NCBI GenBank assembly: GCA_029216955.1
Contig: JANAVB010006998.1
Span: forward strand, 984,764 to 1,048,763
Direction: 5' to 3'
From: Iris pallida
Taxonomy: Eukaryota > Streptophyta > Magnoliopsida > Asparagales > Iridaceae
DNA length: 64,000 bases
The notes beneath the pieces are model-generated. The model was not told the DNA's origin, searched no databases, and saw only the letters and a list, made by a program, of their open reading frames with translations. The first letter of the stretch is position 1; every line of letters begins with the position of its first letter. Positions 24,818 through 38,692 of this stretch are shown here, piece after piece. Position numbers and translations under genes: made by a program.

Positions 24818-27800
24818 AACAACTCTCTCTCTCTCTCTCTCTCTCTCCTATTACTCCCACACAACACCCCATCACATCCCCTCTCCTTTCCAGCACAACA
24901 CACCCCCCTCCCCTTAGCCGACCTCCTATTCCTTCTCTCTAATATCTCTCTCTCTATTCTCACTCTCTCCTTATATTTATATACACTCACACATACAAAA
25001 GCAAACACAACACACACACACACACATCTCCATCTCTCTCTCCCTCTCACTCGGCCGAACACGCTCGGCCGAACACCACCACCTCCATGGCCGAGCTCCT
25101 CCCTCTTCTCCTCCTCCTCTTCCTCTATTATTTTCCTCTTCCCATCACCCTCACCATCATCTTCCCACCACCGCCACCACCTCCACAAGCCGCAGCCACC
25201 ACCGCACAGTCCCCCTCGCCGTGCCCCGGCGACGCGCCGCCGCACGCCACCGCACTACGCGCCGCAGCAGCAGCTGCGAGCAGCAGCAACAGCGTGCGGC
25301 AGTAGCTGTCGCGCCGCCCCCGCGCGCGCGCATGGGCGCGTGGCGCGCGCCCCCGCGACCGCCACCAGCCACCGGCGACCCCCCCACCGGCGCGCGACCC
25401 CCCGGCGATCACCCCCTGGCCGCCGCCTTCCTCACCGACGTGTGAAACACACTATTTGTGCATTTACGTCGAAATCCCGTCGGCACGCGCGAGTTTAAAA
25501 CTTCAGAATTCGCGTCCCGTCGCAGCAAGTTCGTGCGTGTTTTCTGGAAGATCCGACCGTTGGATCGGCGATCTCTTTGCTCCATCGCAATCTCGGTATA
25601 TCCATCTTCACTCCTGTCAATTTTCGTCTGTTAATTACGTCGTTTGATACCTCAAAACTGGCCACCAAGTTGACGTTTTAAATTGAACTGTTTTTGGACA
25701 GTTTCGTGGAGCCGACTTCGTCAGCTCGTAACTTCGCCTCGCAGCTCCATTTTGCGCACCGTCAGTTCCGGTGCATAGCTGGTATAACCATCTTCCTGCC
25801 TCCTTTAGATTTCGTTTCATTTTAAGCACGTTCGGTTGGTCGAATTCGACGCCAAAGTTGGCCGTCCGAATTCTTTAATTTGCACTTGTAAAATTCTATT
25901 TTTGAACCCGGGACTCCGGATTCAATTTTTGACACCACCAGTAGACTCGTGGCATCGTTCTGGCATGTTTTCATATAAAGTTTTCTTGATTTGGAGAACG
26001 TGGGCCCTGACACGTATTTCGGTGCAAAGCCGGTCCCACTTTTCGAGTCAAAGGGTCACTTTGAGATCGGCTCATCGGAATCCCATTCCGGATATACCGT
26101 TGAGTTCGTATCGTCATTCTGGACTCGTTGACATATAATTTGCTGAGTTTTGAAGATATTTGCTCCGGCACGCATTTTCGTGCAAACCGGATACCAAGTG
26201 TCGCGTCAACGTATCATTTTGAGATCGGCACATTGGAATTTTATTATGGACATACCGTTGGGTTCGTATCGTCATTCTGGATTCGTGGACATATAATTTG
26301 CTAGGTTTTGTAGACTTCTATCCTGACACGCTTTTTGGTGCAAAGTGTGTCCAATGGCGGACATCATTTTGACCCGAAATTACGGTTTTGCCCCTGTGTC
26401 TAAATTGGACTTATGGGTAGGCTATCCTAGCTGATTTGACCGTTCTGGACACGTTGGTGATATTTATTTTATCATCCGACAACATCTGTAGATTTTGATT
26501 ATGTATTATCCTTAATTTATAATTAATTATTTTTCTAGATATTGTTACTTTCTGGTTTTGAATTTATATATATTTTTTAATTGCTGTAAAAATCTTGGAA
26601 AAATGGTATTTAAATATTATGTTAATTTAGCTAATTTATTACAATTTTTCTAGCATTTAATAAGTACTTTTGGTATTTTATAAAAATAGGAAAACAGAAC
26701 TCATTTTTAGTATATTTATGTTTGCTGATTTTTAATAAATATTTATGAGGGTTTATAAATTCCAGAAAAATTAATATAAATTTCTATAATTAACAAGGAT
26801 TATTTTTGTACTTTATTTTATATATATTTAAGCTTTTTGTCTATCTCTAAAATTGTTGGAACTTAGTGTACTGTTTGATTTATTTATTGAGTAGTTACAA
26901 CTTGCAAGTTTTGCGTTGATTTGAATTGTTATAGTATTGGACCTCACCCCGCACTAGTGTAAAGACCCTAGAGAGTTAGTTTGTGTATAGTGGCACTTCA
27001 CACTAGACTTTTATGCTAGGTCCCCACTTGGCTAGTATCCAGTCAGGAGTCGTGTCACACCACTAGTGTATTATTGAACATAGCTTAGAACTGAGTTTGT
27101 ATATCATTATTGACAGGACACCGGACATCTATATCTTCGTACTAGTATTCTTGCTTTGATCGAGGCAAGTACATCTACACACTCATTTACTGTCTTTTAA
27201 TGCTAGAACATGTATTAACCCTGTTAAAATACTGCAAGTTAAATCTTCACATGTTACATTAAATTGATCCCTACCATGCTTAGGACAGTTATCATATCTT
27301 CACATGCTCCTTACTGGTTCTCAGTACATGTTTTACTATGCTTTATAATACTCGGAGTATTCACATGTTTCATATTGTTCCCAGTACCGGCTATGCTTAT
27401 ATTACTCCCAGTGTCTCTCACATGTTTTTACTGTTCTTGTATCTCTCACATGATTAGAAAATGGGTTATGGGAAAACTGATAGTAGTGTACGTGATCACG
27501 ACCCCCCTATAGTAGCGAGCTTGGTTGCATTTTATATGCATACCTTGCCGCAGGTAAATATCCCGCATTTTCTGTACGGATGTACACCTATGCTTATCTA
27601 CTTGTACGTATGTACATTTCATTATGTGCCACAGTGCATTGTACATCTATTGACCGATCACGTATTTACTACAGTTTTAAACATTACATATACATCTGTC
27701 TTTATGACATATGTATCCTTGCCATGATAGATTATGAGATATACCATGATTCCAGATATGCCATGTTCCTTGTGTTACTATGATATTGTGATCCCAGTTG

Positions 27801-28327
27801 TACCATGAGGCCATGTTTCTAGTATTTTCTGTTTTATAGACCTATCACACCATGTTTCTTGTTGTACATCTCTTTCATTATATGTTCAGTACTTTAGTTG
27901 TAGAGGTTGTACTTGCTCCCGTCCTAACAGGATAACGTTGTAGGTATACTTTTCGAGAAGGAAATGCTGTGTTATATATTATGGCACTGATTTTGAGGAC
28001 CTGGCCTTAGCTCCAGAAGAGGCCCCAGCGGGAAACCTTGCTTAGTTATTTCCATATGTTTTGAGACTGAGACTTTGGTATGCTCTTATATTTGGATACT
28101 GAACTTTGTCTCCAGTTAGATACTTTGGTTATGTATTATTAAGTCTGTGCTTATGTTACCTTCGCTTATAGATGCTGTGTTGTGATGAACATTTAAATGT
28201 GATTTTAGAACTGTTAGTAGCTTAGATCATTTATTGTCTATTCTTAGAACAGCTTACTGCGCTTTAACCAAGCGTAGGCTGGACATGGCTTGGCCCGGCC
28301 CAACAATTTGGGTATCGGGTCGTGACA
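23713..28327 (+). repeat. 5' LTR (4615 bp) of the giant-LTR element
   Basis: Contains a (TA)n tract at about 24719-24808, a CT tract, a GC-rich coding-like block at 25080-25440 and an AT-rich 3' half. It is longer than the 3' LTR mainly because of the longer (TA)n/CT tracts and a small duplication near 24220-24245 (ATTTAATTTCC). No protein is supported; frames such as 25087-25305 are kept in both LTRs only because the LTRs are copies. Confidence 0.92.
24719..24808. repeat. (TA)n microsatellite in the LTR
   Basis: Perfect TA dinucleotides over about 90 bp; about 70 bp in the other LTR (31351-31419). Confidence 0.9.
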
Positions 28328-30362
28328 TATTTTTTTGGCGGCCCATGCAGGTCTCGACTTAAGTTGTTTGGTTACGTTATTGTACCAAGCATGCCTGCAA
28401 TTAGGATCTAGGACAACTTGTTAACACTAGGGATAAATATTTAGAACACCTAGAGGATTACTAGGATTGTAACATAGGAGAACTCATCACAGCATAGGAC
28501 CGTTAGCTATAATTAGCCTCTTGTTTGTATTTCAGTGGGTCAATTTAGACCAAGTTTGTACCCTTGGGACGACCCCCGAGGATTTCACTCTAATCTCACT
28601 CTAATCTTATCTAGAAATCAGTTTCCACTTATTTCCATTTGTTCTTCTTTAAATTCGTTGTTGAATTTAATTTTTGATTTTTGTTGTTAACTTTGATCTT
28701 GCATCGTGATAAATTTCGTGGATTGAATTGTGATATATTCTGATAAGGTAAACGTCTGCTTTAGTTATGGAGTTTAGAATTTATCGCAGCCATATTAGCT
28801 GGTATGACAAAAACATAGAGCCTGATTTCGGATATATTATCCTATTCATAGAATTTAGATTTTCTCGCAGCCATACCGGTTGGCGTGGCGAGGATTCTAG
28901 ATAATATGATTTTAGGGAGTATACCTTAGTTATGACTCTATCGTTTATTGCATCTAGGCTTACTGGTGTGGCGAAAATTCTGGCAACATGATTTCAGGAA
29001 GACGTATATGGTTATCAGATCATATCTCAGCTTGGTTCACTTCGTTATGACCGATTGAGCAAGAATAAATTCTTATTATCATTCTTCTCCGTCTTGATCA
29101 ACTCTGATCTTTCTACATCTACAACTAGAATTATAGGTTCTCTAGGACTCTCCAATAGGATTGCTTTCATATTATCTTTTGGACATAATTATTTTTGTGT
29201 TCCATCTTTCCTATGACTTGACTAAACTTTTCTTCGTTAACCTCTTGGATAATTCTTCTCGTTATAAATCTCGTTATTTTCATACCATTCTTGGAGATAT
29301 TCCAATAAACTTTCCTGTCTTGCTTGACCTTTAACTTGTTTGGACACTGTTATGGATTGCTTGACCCAGTCTTAGGCCTTGTTACCTTCTGCTTGATAGA
29401 CGACCAAAATAGCAAAACTTTGTTGACTGATCCTGTAGTATAACTATAAATGTATTGTGTGATTGTGATAAATACTTTTCCTAGGGATTGGTTAGATTAA
29501 GCTTATAGGACAAGTATAAGCGACTGACTATAGTAGACTTGGAAACCATTAAGAACGATTGTATTGGTATTATGACTCGATGATAGGGTATCTAAGATGG
29601 ATAAATGAGATAGTATATTGTTATGACTATGGATTGAGGATTAGAATCTTGTGCTAAGCAAATTGAGGATTTAGCATTTGTAGAATTTTGGATGAATTAT
29701 CTATAGCTAATTACATGTGATTAGAGGGTAGATCGATACGTGGATTGATATGGAATAAATTAGAATGAGTTATCGTATTGCATACGAGATCGGAAAGATA
29801 TCAGTTAAAAGGACAATGAACAAGACAAAGACATATGTACATTGGTAATTAATAAATCGGGAGTTTTGAAATCGAGGATTTATATTCGGAGGACTTGTTG
29901 AGTAAAAAGAAAGAGGCTCTACGCCAAGAATAAGAATTGAAAGTATGATTTCAAGGAGAAGCTGTAGGAAAGGATTGGCGATAAATGATGCTAAGGAACT
30001 GTGGATTGATAGAATATGGATACTTAGAATACGATAAGGAAATCCAGTAATTACGATTGAGGTTGAAAATACGGTTGATGATTAAGCATTTTAGGCTTAT
30101 AGACATGTCCAGAGAATGACCTATATTTTAGGGTATACATAAATGTTTCATGTTAATATGGAAGATTCTAAAGGATATATGACGTAGTTTATGATAGAAG
30201 GACTTTGATTGAACTTGAATCAAAAAGATTGTGAGGAGAAACAGAAGACATGATTACAAGAGTAGCAGATTGAGTAATGTAGCCAGAACAGCTACATATT
30301 ATAGTTTGACCGGTTGGATGATTTTTAATTTCGAGGACGAAATTTTTGTAAGGTGGGTAGGA
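28328..30362 (+). other. Interior of the giant-LTR element, non-coding
   Basis: No frame longer than about 75 codons and no retroelement domain. The start carries GGCCCATGCAGGTC 12 bases inside, a module shared with the two other Ty3 elements. Around 28760-29000 a degenerate repeat recurs (CGCAGCCATA..TGG..TGGCGA..ATTCT). The last 50 bases are the conserved lead-in to the purine tract. Confidence 0.7.
30350..30362 (+). other. Polypurine tract of the giant-LTR element
   Basis: AAGGTGGGTAGGA immediately before TGTAAGCC of the 3' LTR. Confidence 0.75.
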
Positions 30363-31354
30363 TGTAAGCCCCCTGAATTTCAGGGTTTATTTTTATTTTT
30401 TCTGAATGAATTGTTTTCGATAAATATATTATTATTTAATTGTTTAGATCATTAATGTACCTTTCCGTAGCTTTGACTTCTGGAGCGTCAGGGATACCAA
30501 TCTCTGTAAACTCTCTTCATGGGTTTTGTTGTAGACAAGATTATCTTCGTTTTGATATATCCTGTCCCACTTAAATTTGTTCCCTTGTGCTCTTTTTGTA
30601 TCGCGCAAGTTCGGGTCAACTTAGACCAATTAATTATTGAATAATTATTCCCACTTTTATTTTTGATCTTTCGTTTGCACGTTACCGTTGCTTTTAATTT
30701 AGGAGCACCAGATCAGCCATTTTCTCGAAACCAACTTCTCATGAATGATCTACTCGAGACGCTCTCCACCCATGACCTTCGTGTCCCACTCAGACACTCC
30801 ATTTTGTGCTCCATTTTCTTCGCACAACTTTTGGGTCAATTTAGGCCGATTTATTTTCTACCGTGAAACCCGATTTAATTTCGGGATCCGACATCGATCC
30901 AACCTGTCAACCCGAAGTATGGACGTGGCCCACTTGAAGCCTACTACCCATATGAAACTTGTGTCCCATTTATTGGAACCCCCGCATGTTATTTATTTAC
31001 CCATGATTATAAATACCCATTTTAATTCGATTATTGCACCCGGTTCGATTTTGACCCGATCCGGCTCGACCGAACCCGAACCCAAGCTCCCTGTTGTTCT
31101 CTTATGACTGCCCAAATACCCCACAAGATTTTCCTATTTTTCTTATTTTTCCTATTTCAAAAATATTTCCTTCTCTCTCTATTTATTAAATATCTTAAAT
31201 ATCTATCTATTTTCACACACAAACAAATATCTCCCATTTAAGACACACACCTCACAACCTCCCCAAAACAACCAACACCCTCCCCCTATTCCTAGCCGAA
31301 CACCCCCCCCTCTCTCTATACTTTTCTCTCTCTACCTCTCTTTATATATATACC

Positions 31355-31423
<69 letters not shown>

Positions 31424-34400
31424 AACTCTCTCTCTCTCTCTCTCCTATTACTCCCACACAACACCCCATCACATCCCCTCTCCTTTCCAGCACAACACAC
31501 CCCCCCTTAGCCGACCTCCTATTCCTTCTCTCTAATATCTCTCTCTATTCTCACTCTCTCCTTATATTTATATACACTCACACACATACAAAAGCAAACA
31601 CAACACACACACACACATCTCCATCTCTCTCTCCCTCTCACTCGGTCGAACACCACCACCACCCCCTCCATGCTCGGCCGAACACCACCACCTCCATGGC
31701 CGAGCTCCTCCCTCTTCTCCTCCTCCTCTTCCTCTATTATTTTCCTCTTCCCATCACCCTCACCATCATCTTTCCACCACCGCCACCACCTCCACAAGCC
31801 GCAGCCACCACCGCACAGCCCCCCTCGCCATGCCCCGGCGACCCGCCACCGTACGCTGCCGCACCACGCGTCGCAGCAGCAGCTGCGAGCAGCAGCAACA
31901 GCGTGCGACAGTAGCTGCCGTGCCGCGCGCGCGCGCATGGGCGCGTGGCGCGCGCCCCCGCGACCGCCACCGGCCACAGGCGACCCCCCCACCGGCGCAC
32001 GATCCCCCGGCGATCACCCCCTGGCCGCCGCCTTCCTCCCCGACGTGTGAAACACACTATTTGTGTATTTACGTCGAAATCCCGTCGGCGTGCGCGAGTT
32101 TGAAACTTCAGAATTCGCGTCCCGTTGCAGCAAGTTCGTGCGTGTTTTTCGGGAGATCCGACCGTTGGATCGGTGATCTCTTTGCTCCGTCGCAATCTCG
32201 GTATATCCATCTTCATTCCTGTCAATTTTCGTCCATTAATTACGTCGTTTGATACCTCAAAACTGGCCACCAAGTTGACGTTTTAAATTGAACTATTTTT
32301 GGACAGTTTCGTGGAGCCGACTTCGTCAGCTCGTAACTTCGCCGTCGCAGCTCCGTTTTGCGCACCGTCAGTTCCGGTGCATAGCTGGTATAACCATCTT
32401 CCTGCCTCCTTTAGATTTCGTTTCATTTTAAGCACGTTCGGTTGGTCGAATTCGACGCCAAAGTTGGCCGTCCGAATTCTTTAATTTGCACTTATAAAAT
32501 TCCATTTTTGAACCTGGGACTCCGGATTCAATTTCTGACACCACCAGTAGACTCGTGGCGTCGTTCTGGCATGTTTTCATATAAATTTTGCTTGATTTGG
32601 AGAACGTGGGCCCTGGCACGCATTTCGGTGCAAAGCGGGTCCCATTTTCGAGTCAACGGGTCACTTTGAGATCGGCTCATCGGAATCCCATTCCGGATAT
32701 ACCGTTGAGTTCGTATCGTCATTCTGGACTCGTTGACATATAATTTGCTGAGTTTTGAAGACATTTGCTCCGGCACGCATTTTCGTGCAAACCGGATACC
32801 AAGTGTCGCGTCAACGTATCATTTTGAGATCGGCACATCGGAATTCCATTTTGGACATACCGTTGGGTTCGTATCGTCATTCTGGATTCGTGGACATATA
32901 ATTTGCTAGGTTTTGTAGACTTCTATCCCAACACGTTTTTCGGTGCAAAGTGTGTCCAACGGCGGACATCATTTTGACCCGAAATTATGGTTTTGCCCAT
33001 GTGTCTAAATTGGACTTATGGGTAGGCTATCCTAGCTGATTTGACCGTTCTGGACACGTTGGTGATATTTATTTTATCATCCGACAACATCTGTAGATTT
33101 TGATTATGTATTATCCTTAATTTATAATTAATTATTTTTCTAGATATTGTTACTTTCTGGTTTTGAATTTATATATATTTTTTAATTGCTGTAAAAATCT
33201 TGGAAAAATGGTATTTAAATATTATGTTAATTTAGCTAATTTATTATAATTTTTCTAGCATTTAATAAGTACTTTTGGTATTTTATAAAAATAGGAAAAC
33301 AGAACTCATTTTTAGTATATTTATGTTTGCTGATTTTTAATAAATATTTATGAGGGTTTATAAATTCCAGAAAAATTAGTATAAATTTCTATAATTAACA
33401 AGGATTATTTTTGTACTTTATTTTATATATATTTAAGCTTTTTGTCTATCTCTAAAATTGTTGGAACTTAGTGTACCGTTTGATTTATTTATTGAGTAGT
33501 TACAACTTGCAAGTTTTGCGTTGATTTGAGTTGTTATAGTATTGGACCTCACCCCGCACTAGTGTAAAGACCCTAGAGAGTTAGTTTGTGTATAGTGGCA
33601 CTTCACATTAGACTTTTATGCTAGGTCCCCACTTGGCTAGTATCCAGTCAGGAGTCGTGTCACACCACTAGTGTATCATTGAACATAGCTTAGAACTGAG
33701 TTTGTATATCATTATTGACAGGACACCGGACATCTATATCTTCGTACTAGTATTCTTGCTTTGATCGAGGCAAGTACATCTACACACTCATTTACTGTCG
33801 TTTAATGCTAGAACATGTATTAATCCTGTTAAAATACTGCAAGTTAAATCTTCACATGTTACATTAAATTGGTCCCTACCATGCTTAGGACAGTTATCAT
33901 ATCTTCACATGCTCCTTACTGGTTCTCAGTACATGTTTTACTATGCTTTATACTACTCGGAGTATTCACATGTTTCATATTGTTCCCAGTACCGGCTATG
34001 CTTATATTACTCCCAGTGTCTCTCACATGTTTTTACTGTTCTTGTATCTCTCACATGATTAGAAAATGGGTTATGGGGAAACTGATAGTAGTGTACGTGA
34101 TCACGACCCCCCTATAGTAGCGAGCTTGGTCGCATTTTATATGCATACCTTGCCGCAGGTAAATATCCCGCATTTTTTGTACGGATGTACACCTATGCTT
34201 GTCTACTTGTACGTATATACATTTCATTATGTGCCACAGCGCATTGTACATCTATTGACCGATCACGTACTTACTACAGTTTTAAACATTACATATACAT
34301 CTGTCTTTATGACATATGTATCCTTGCCATGATAGATTATGAGATATACCATGATTCCAGATATGCCATGTTCCCTGTGTTACTATGATATTGTGATCCC

Positions 34401-34932
34401 AGTTGTACCATTAGGCCATGTTTCTAGTATTTCCTGTTTTATAGACCTATCACACCATGTTTCTTGTTGTACATGTCTTTCATTATATGTTCAGTACTTT
34501 AGTTGTAGAGGTTGTACTTGCTCCCGTCCTGACAGGATAACGTTGTAGGTATACTTTTCGAGAAGGAAATGCTGTGTTATATATTATGGCACTGATTTTG
34601 AGGACCTGGCCTTAGCTCCAGAAGAGGCCCCAGCGGGAAACCTTGCTTAGTTATTTCTATATGTTTTGAGACTGAGACTTTGGTATGCTCTTATATTTGG
34701 ATACTGGACTTTGTCTCCAGTTAGATACTTTGGTTATGTATTATTAAGTCTGTGCTTATGTCACCTTCGCTTATAGATGCTGTGTTGTGATGAACATTTA
34801 AATGTGATTTTAGAACTGTTAGTAGCTTAGATCATTTATTGTCTATTCTTAGAACAGCTTACTGCGCTTTAACCAAGCGTAGGCTGGACATGGCTCGGCC
34901 CGGCCCAACAATTTGGGTATCGGGTCGTGACA
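30363..34932 (+). repeat. 3' LTR (4570 bp) of the giant-LTR element
   Basis: Nearly identical to 23713-28327, with scattered substitutions and shorter TA and CT tracts. TSD CCTTT follows. Confidence 0.92.
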
Positions 34933-34937
34933 CCTTT

Positions 34938-35498
34938 CAACTACCTGTTGGCGAGATTATCACGTTATGGGATGTGGCAAATATACTAGGGTTACCTATT
35001 ACAGGGGACCCTATATATTTTGATCCGCAGTTAACTCCAGCTGGTCTAATCCAACGTTATCTATGTATTATGCCTCCATCTGATATTGAAAATACCAGTT
35101 ATGTAAAGATAACATGGCTGCGCGGCAACTTTATGGATCTAGATCGCACAATTGACGGCGAGATAGATGTAGATGAATTGCGGGTATGTATTTTAAAGTA
35201 AAATTAATTTATGATTTAATTTATTTTAATATTAATATTTATAAAAATATTATATTTACATGTGATTAGTTGTACTAGAGCATAATTGCCTTGTTTATGT
35301 GGTGTAGTTCTATTTCCAGATGCATCAAAAAATTAAATAAATGTGCGACTTCTGCAATTTATGGATAGTTTGAAGGAACCCACTCGAAATGCTTGGGGTG
35401 CTTCCACTTTAGCACATTTATACGTATGTTTGACGGATTATGTGTTTTCAAAACCTAATACCAATATTTGTGGATGTATGTCACTGCTTCAGGTAAAC

Positions 35499-35556
<58 letters not shown>

Positions 35557-36173
35557 TTGAACATAGATTAATTTGAGCTTTGGTCATACTATACATTTGT
35601 GGATTTTTTTTGAATTAAAGGTTTGGTCATACGAGCATTTCTATATTGGTAGACCCGTCACTAGCATTATTAGTGATGTTGGAGTTTTTCTAATTGCATT
35701 ACGATGGACCATAGATGTAGTGGATCAGCAACACTGTCAATATAAGGCTGTATCACTATATCGTTCTCAATTTGATATACTGGAACATCATGAGGTAATT
35801 AATTATTTATCTGTTTAATTCATTTAACTTATGTCGTTACTAGACTTTTTGATAGATTGTCATTAAATAGGTTGTATGGATTCCCTACACATTTGAAGAT
35901 GATGATCCGGACTTGAAGAGTTTGTCGTATGATCTTAGTTTGCATAGATCATATATTATATACGACCAGTACACCATGTACCATCCGGCTGACCGATCGT
36001 GTTCTTCGTCAATTTGGAAGGAGACAAACAATTTTCGATGATCCACCTTATATGAGTTACGGTACAACCAATGCAATTAGTAGAATCTATAGTGTAATTG
36101 CATGTTGGAATAGTCGGTATGAGAATTATAGTGTGAGAAACATGCCCCTAATGGCATCTATGGATGAATGTAA
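34938..36173 (+). pseudogene. PMD gene, middle part (rest of exon 2 to exon 5)
   Basis: Exon 2 resumes with QLPVGEI, then WDVANILGLPITGDPIYF and ends at about 35183 (GGTATG). Exon 3 (about 35267-35493) contains LFPDAS and FMDSLKEPTRNAWGASTLAHLY, but TAA stops interrupt it at 35283-35285 and 35334-35336. Exon 4 (from 35621) holds LLQ-VWSYEHFYIGRPV across the splice. Exon 5 (from about 35871) encodes VVWIPYTFEDDDPDL and the DRVLRQFGRRQ motif, which is out of frame with the text before it, so a frameshift lies near 35995. The exon stops at the CACTA insertion, exactly at a splice donor. An intron at 35494-35620 contains (TA)n. Confidence 0.85.
35506..35552. repeat. (TA)n microsatellite in a PMD intron
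   Basis: TA dinucleotides with one G interruption. Confidence 0.85.
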
Positions 36174-36520
36174 CACTACCAAAATACACTCAATTAGCGA
36201 CGGATATTTAGCGACAGAATTTTTCCGTCGATGCTAGCGACGGCTTCGTGGCCGCTCAGCGACTGATTACCGACTACACGCCTTTGCCATTTTTATTTTA
36301 ATTTTAGGGGAAGGAAAGGTCGCACATCCGTCGCTAGACTGTCGGAATTATAGCGACGGATCTCCAGTCGTCGCTACGTAGTCGATTATTTGGCAGGAAT
36401 TGTGTAGAGAATTTGCGGGACATATCTTCGACTACGTAGCGACGGATATTCAGTCGGCATGTATCAAACAGGGCGACTACGTGGCGACGGGTTTTCTTCC
36501 GTCGCTATATATACGTACCA
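36174..36520 (+). repeat. CACTA left end with subterminal CGACGG repeats
   Basis: 12-bp terminal repeat followed by at least ten GCGACGG/CCGTCGC motifs. Confidence 0.85.
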
Positions 36521-36585
36521 GACTTTAAATGAAACGGCGGGGGGCACTTTTCGCATTCCTCCCAAATTCACTCTCTCTCTCTCCT

Positions 36586-36630
<45 letters not shown>

Positions 36631-36706
36631 CGGTGTTGGCTTCGGTGATCGGCGTCGGTGTCGTCGTCGGCGTCGGCATCCTCTCCTCTCTCTCTCCCGA
36701 AGGTAA

Positions 36707-36729
<23 letters not shown>

Positions 36730-36737
<8 letters not shown>

Positions 36738-37370
36738 GGGGTCTGGGAGGCGGGCTTGGGGTTGTGGCGTCGGAGGCTGGACGGCTGGCTTGGGTCGGGG
36801 GCTGGGCGGTGGGCTTGGGGCGGCGGCATCGGGGGCTGGGCGGCTGGCTTGGGGCGGGGGCGTCGGGGGCTGGGCGGCTGGCTTGGGTCGGGGGCTGGGC
36901 GGTGGGCTTGTGGCGGGGCGTCGGGGTCTGGGAGGCGGGCTTGGGGCTGGGGCGTCGGTGGCTGGGCGGCTGGCTTGGGTCGGGGGCTGGGCGGTTGGCT
37001 TGGGGCGGCGGCGTCGGGGGCTGAGCGGCTGGCTTGGGGCGGGGTCTGGGCGGTGGGCTTGGGGCGGGGGCGTCGGGGTCTGGGAGGCGGTCTTGGGGTT
37101 GGGACGTCGGGGGCTGGGCGGCTGGCTTGGGGCGGGGTCTGGGCGGTGGGCTTGGGGCGGGGGCGTCGGGGTCTGGGAGGCGGGCTTGGGGTTGGGGCGT
37201 CGGGGGCTGGACGGCTGGCTTGGGTCGGGGGCTGGGCGGTGGGCTTGGGGCGTCGGTGGCTGGGCGGCTGGCTTGGGTCGGGGGCTGGGCGGTGGGCTTG
37301 GCGCGGCGGCGTCGGGAGCTGGGCGGCTGGCTTGGGGCAGGGGCGTCGGGGCTATTTGCAACTGACGCAC
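36730..37370. repeat. GC-rich minisatellite
   Basis: Degenerate units of about 24 bp (GGGCTGGGCGGCTGGCTTGG and GGTCTGGGAGGCGGGCTTGG types) alternate over about 640 bp. They follow a CT microsatellite at 36571-36628 and another at 36713-36739. All six frames stay open because the units lack stops, so the long frames here (for example 36459-37556) are not evidence of a gene. CACTA elements often have a GC-rich block near one end. Confidence 0.8.
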
Positions 37371-38692
37371 AGCCATAAGCACTCTTCATATATATATGCA
37401 ACCGAACTACTGGACTGGGCGGCGGGCTTGGGACGGCGGGCTTTGGTCGGGGGCGGCGGGTGGCTTTGCTTCTCAAATTCATCTGAGTTTATATATTGGC
37501 TAAATAATGTGTTATCCATATTGGGTGTTCCATTAGTTTGGTGGTGTTTGGATTAGTAAATATGAATATGGGGTTTGGATTCATGGTGTATATATATGTT
37601 CACTGTCTCAAGGACAGTACAAGTTCTATCAGTTGTGTGCTTCTATATAGATGTATATATCTATACATCTAGCTGTGATATACATATGTGTATGTGACAA
37701 TCTCAGTTAGCGACAGACTAGTTACCGGTTAGCGACGGATATTTCCAGCTCCATTTGCATTAATCTACGGTACGGCATGGTGATCAGGACATAGTCCCTG
37801 CAGCCATTCGACTGGCGAGGCAGAAACTATGTAGCCGTAGATAAAGTTGACTGTCTTCCGACCCTCATCCCTCGACAATGATGATACGACAACCTATCAC
37901 TATATCTTATATAGTAGTAGATGATGTCTTAGTATTACATTAAGTGAGTTCATCTTGATTCTGTTATATCCTTCAGATACTAGATACGATAAGAACATAT
38001 ACTACACGATATGTATACAGAATATAGATGATTCACACTAATGTATGCTAGAATGAATTTTGGGTTGTGTTCTGAGCCATCCGTTCTTACACTTAAAACA
38101 CATAGGAATTAGTAGTGTGAGAGCGCCGGAGAGAGTGATAGCGCCGGAGGGGTGGGAGGAGAGAGAGAAAGAGAGTAAAATGGTACGACATGGTGAAGTA
38201 GTACTGTATTTTGGCTCCAGTTCCAGCTCAATTTGCATTAATCTATGGTACGACATGGTGATCAAGACATAGTCCCTACAGCCATTCGACTGGCGAGGCA
38301 GAAACTATGTAGCCGTAGATAAAGTTGACTGTCTTCCGACCCTCATTCCTCGGCAATGATGATACGACAACCAATCACTATATCTTATATAGTAGTAGAT
38401 GATGTCTTAGTATTACATTATGTGAGTTTATCTTGATTCTGTTACATTCTTCAGATACTAGATACGATAAGAACATATACTACACCATATGTACAGAACA
38501 TAGATGATTCACACTAATGTATGCTTGAATGAATCTTGGGTTGTGTTCTGAGCCATCCGTTCTCACACTTGGCAAAAAATCAAATTTTTTATACTTTATC
38601 GGCTTTCGAAAATATACTCAAATTATATGATGGTTCCTTAGTTAGCTTGCTTATGTTACAATTATATTATTTGTGACTATCGATCTTACCAG

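Larger units (their letters stand above)
23713..34932 (+). mobile_element. Non-autonomous Ty3-type LTR element with giant LTRs
   Basis: LTRs at 23713-28327 and 30363-34932 start TGTAAGCCCCCTGAATTTCAG and end GGTATCGGGTCGTGACA. The 5-bp duplication CCTTT is perfect (23708-23712 and 34933-34937). The interior is only 2.0 kb and encodes no gag or pol. It ends with GGACGAAATTTTTGTAAGGTGGGTAGGA, the same kind of purine-tract module as in the Tekay element at 45677, so it is probably a Tekay-derived parasite dependent on another element's proteins. The LTRs are 82% of its length. Confidence 0.93.

Noticed and set aside
24682..25445. Overlapping long frames in the giant LTR, repeated at 31519-32273
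   Set aside because: They cross (TA)n, CT and GC-rich tracts. Their presence in both LTRs only reflects that the LTRs are copies.
28328..30362. Hidden pol genes in the giant-LTR interior
   Set aside because: I looked for DSG, YxDD-type, DD35E and zinc-knuckle motifs in the plus frames and found none.
36730..37370. Possible CRISPR-like array
   Set aside because: Degenerate direct units without unique spacers; a plant minisatellite.
36459..37556. 365-codon open frame plus long frames on both strands
   Set aside because: All frames are open because the GC-rich minisatellite lacks stop codons; the product is a glycine/tryptophan or proline repeat with no domain.
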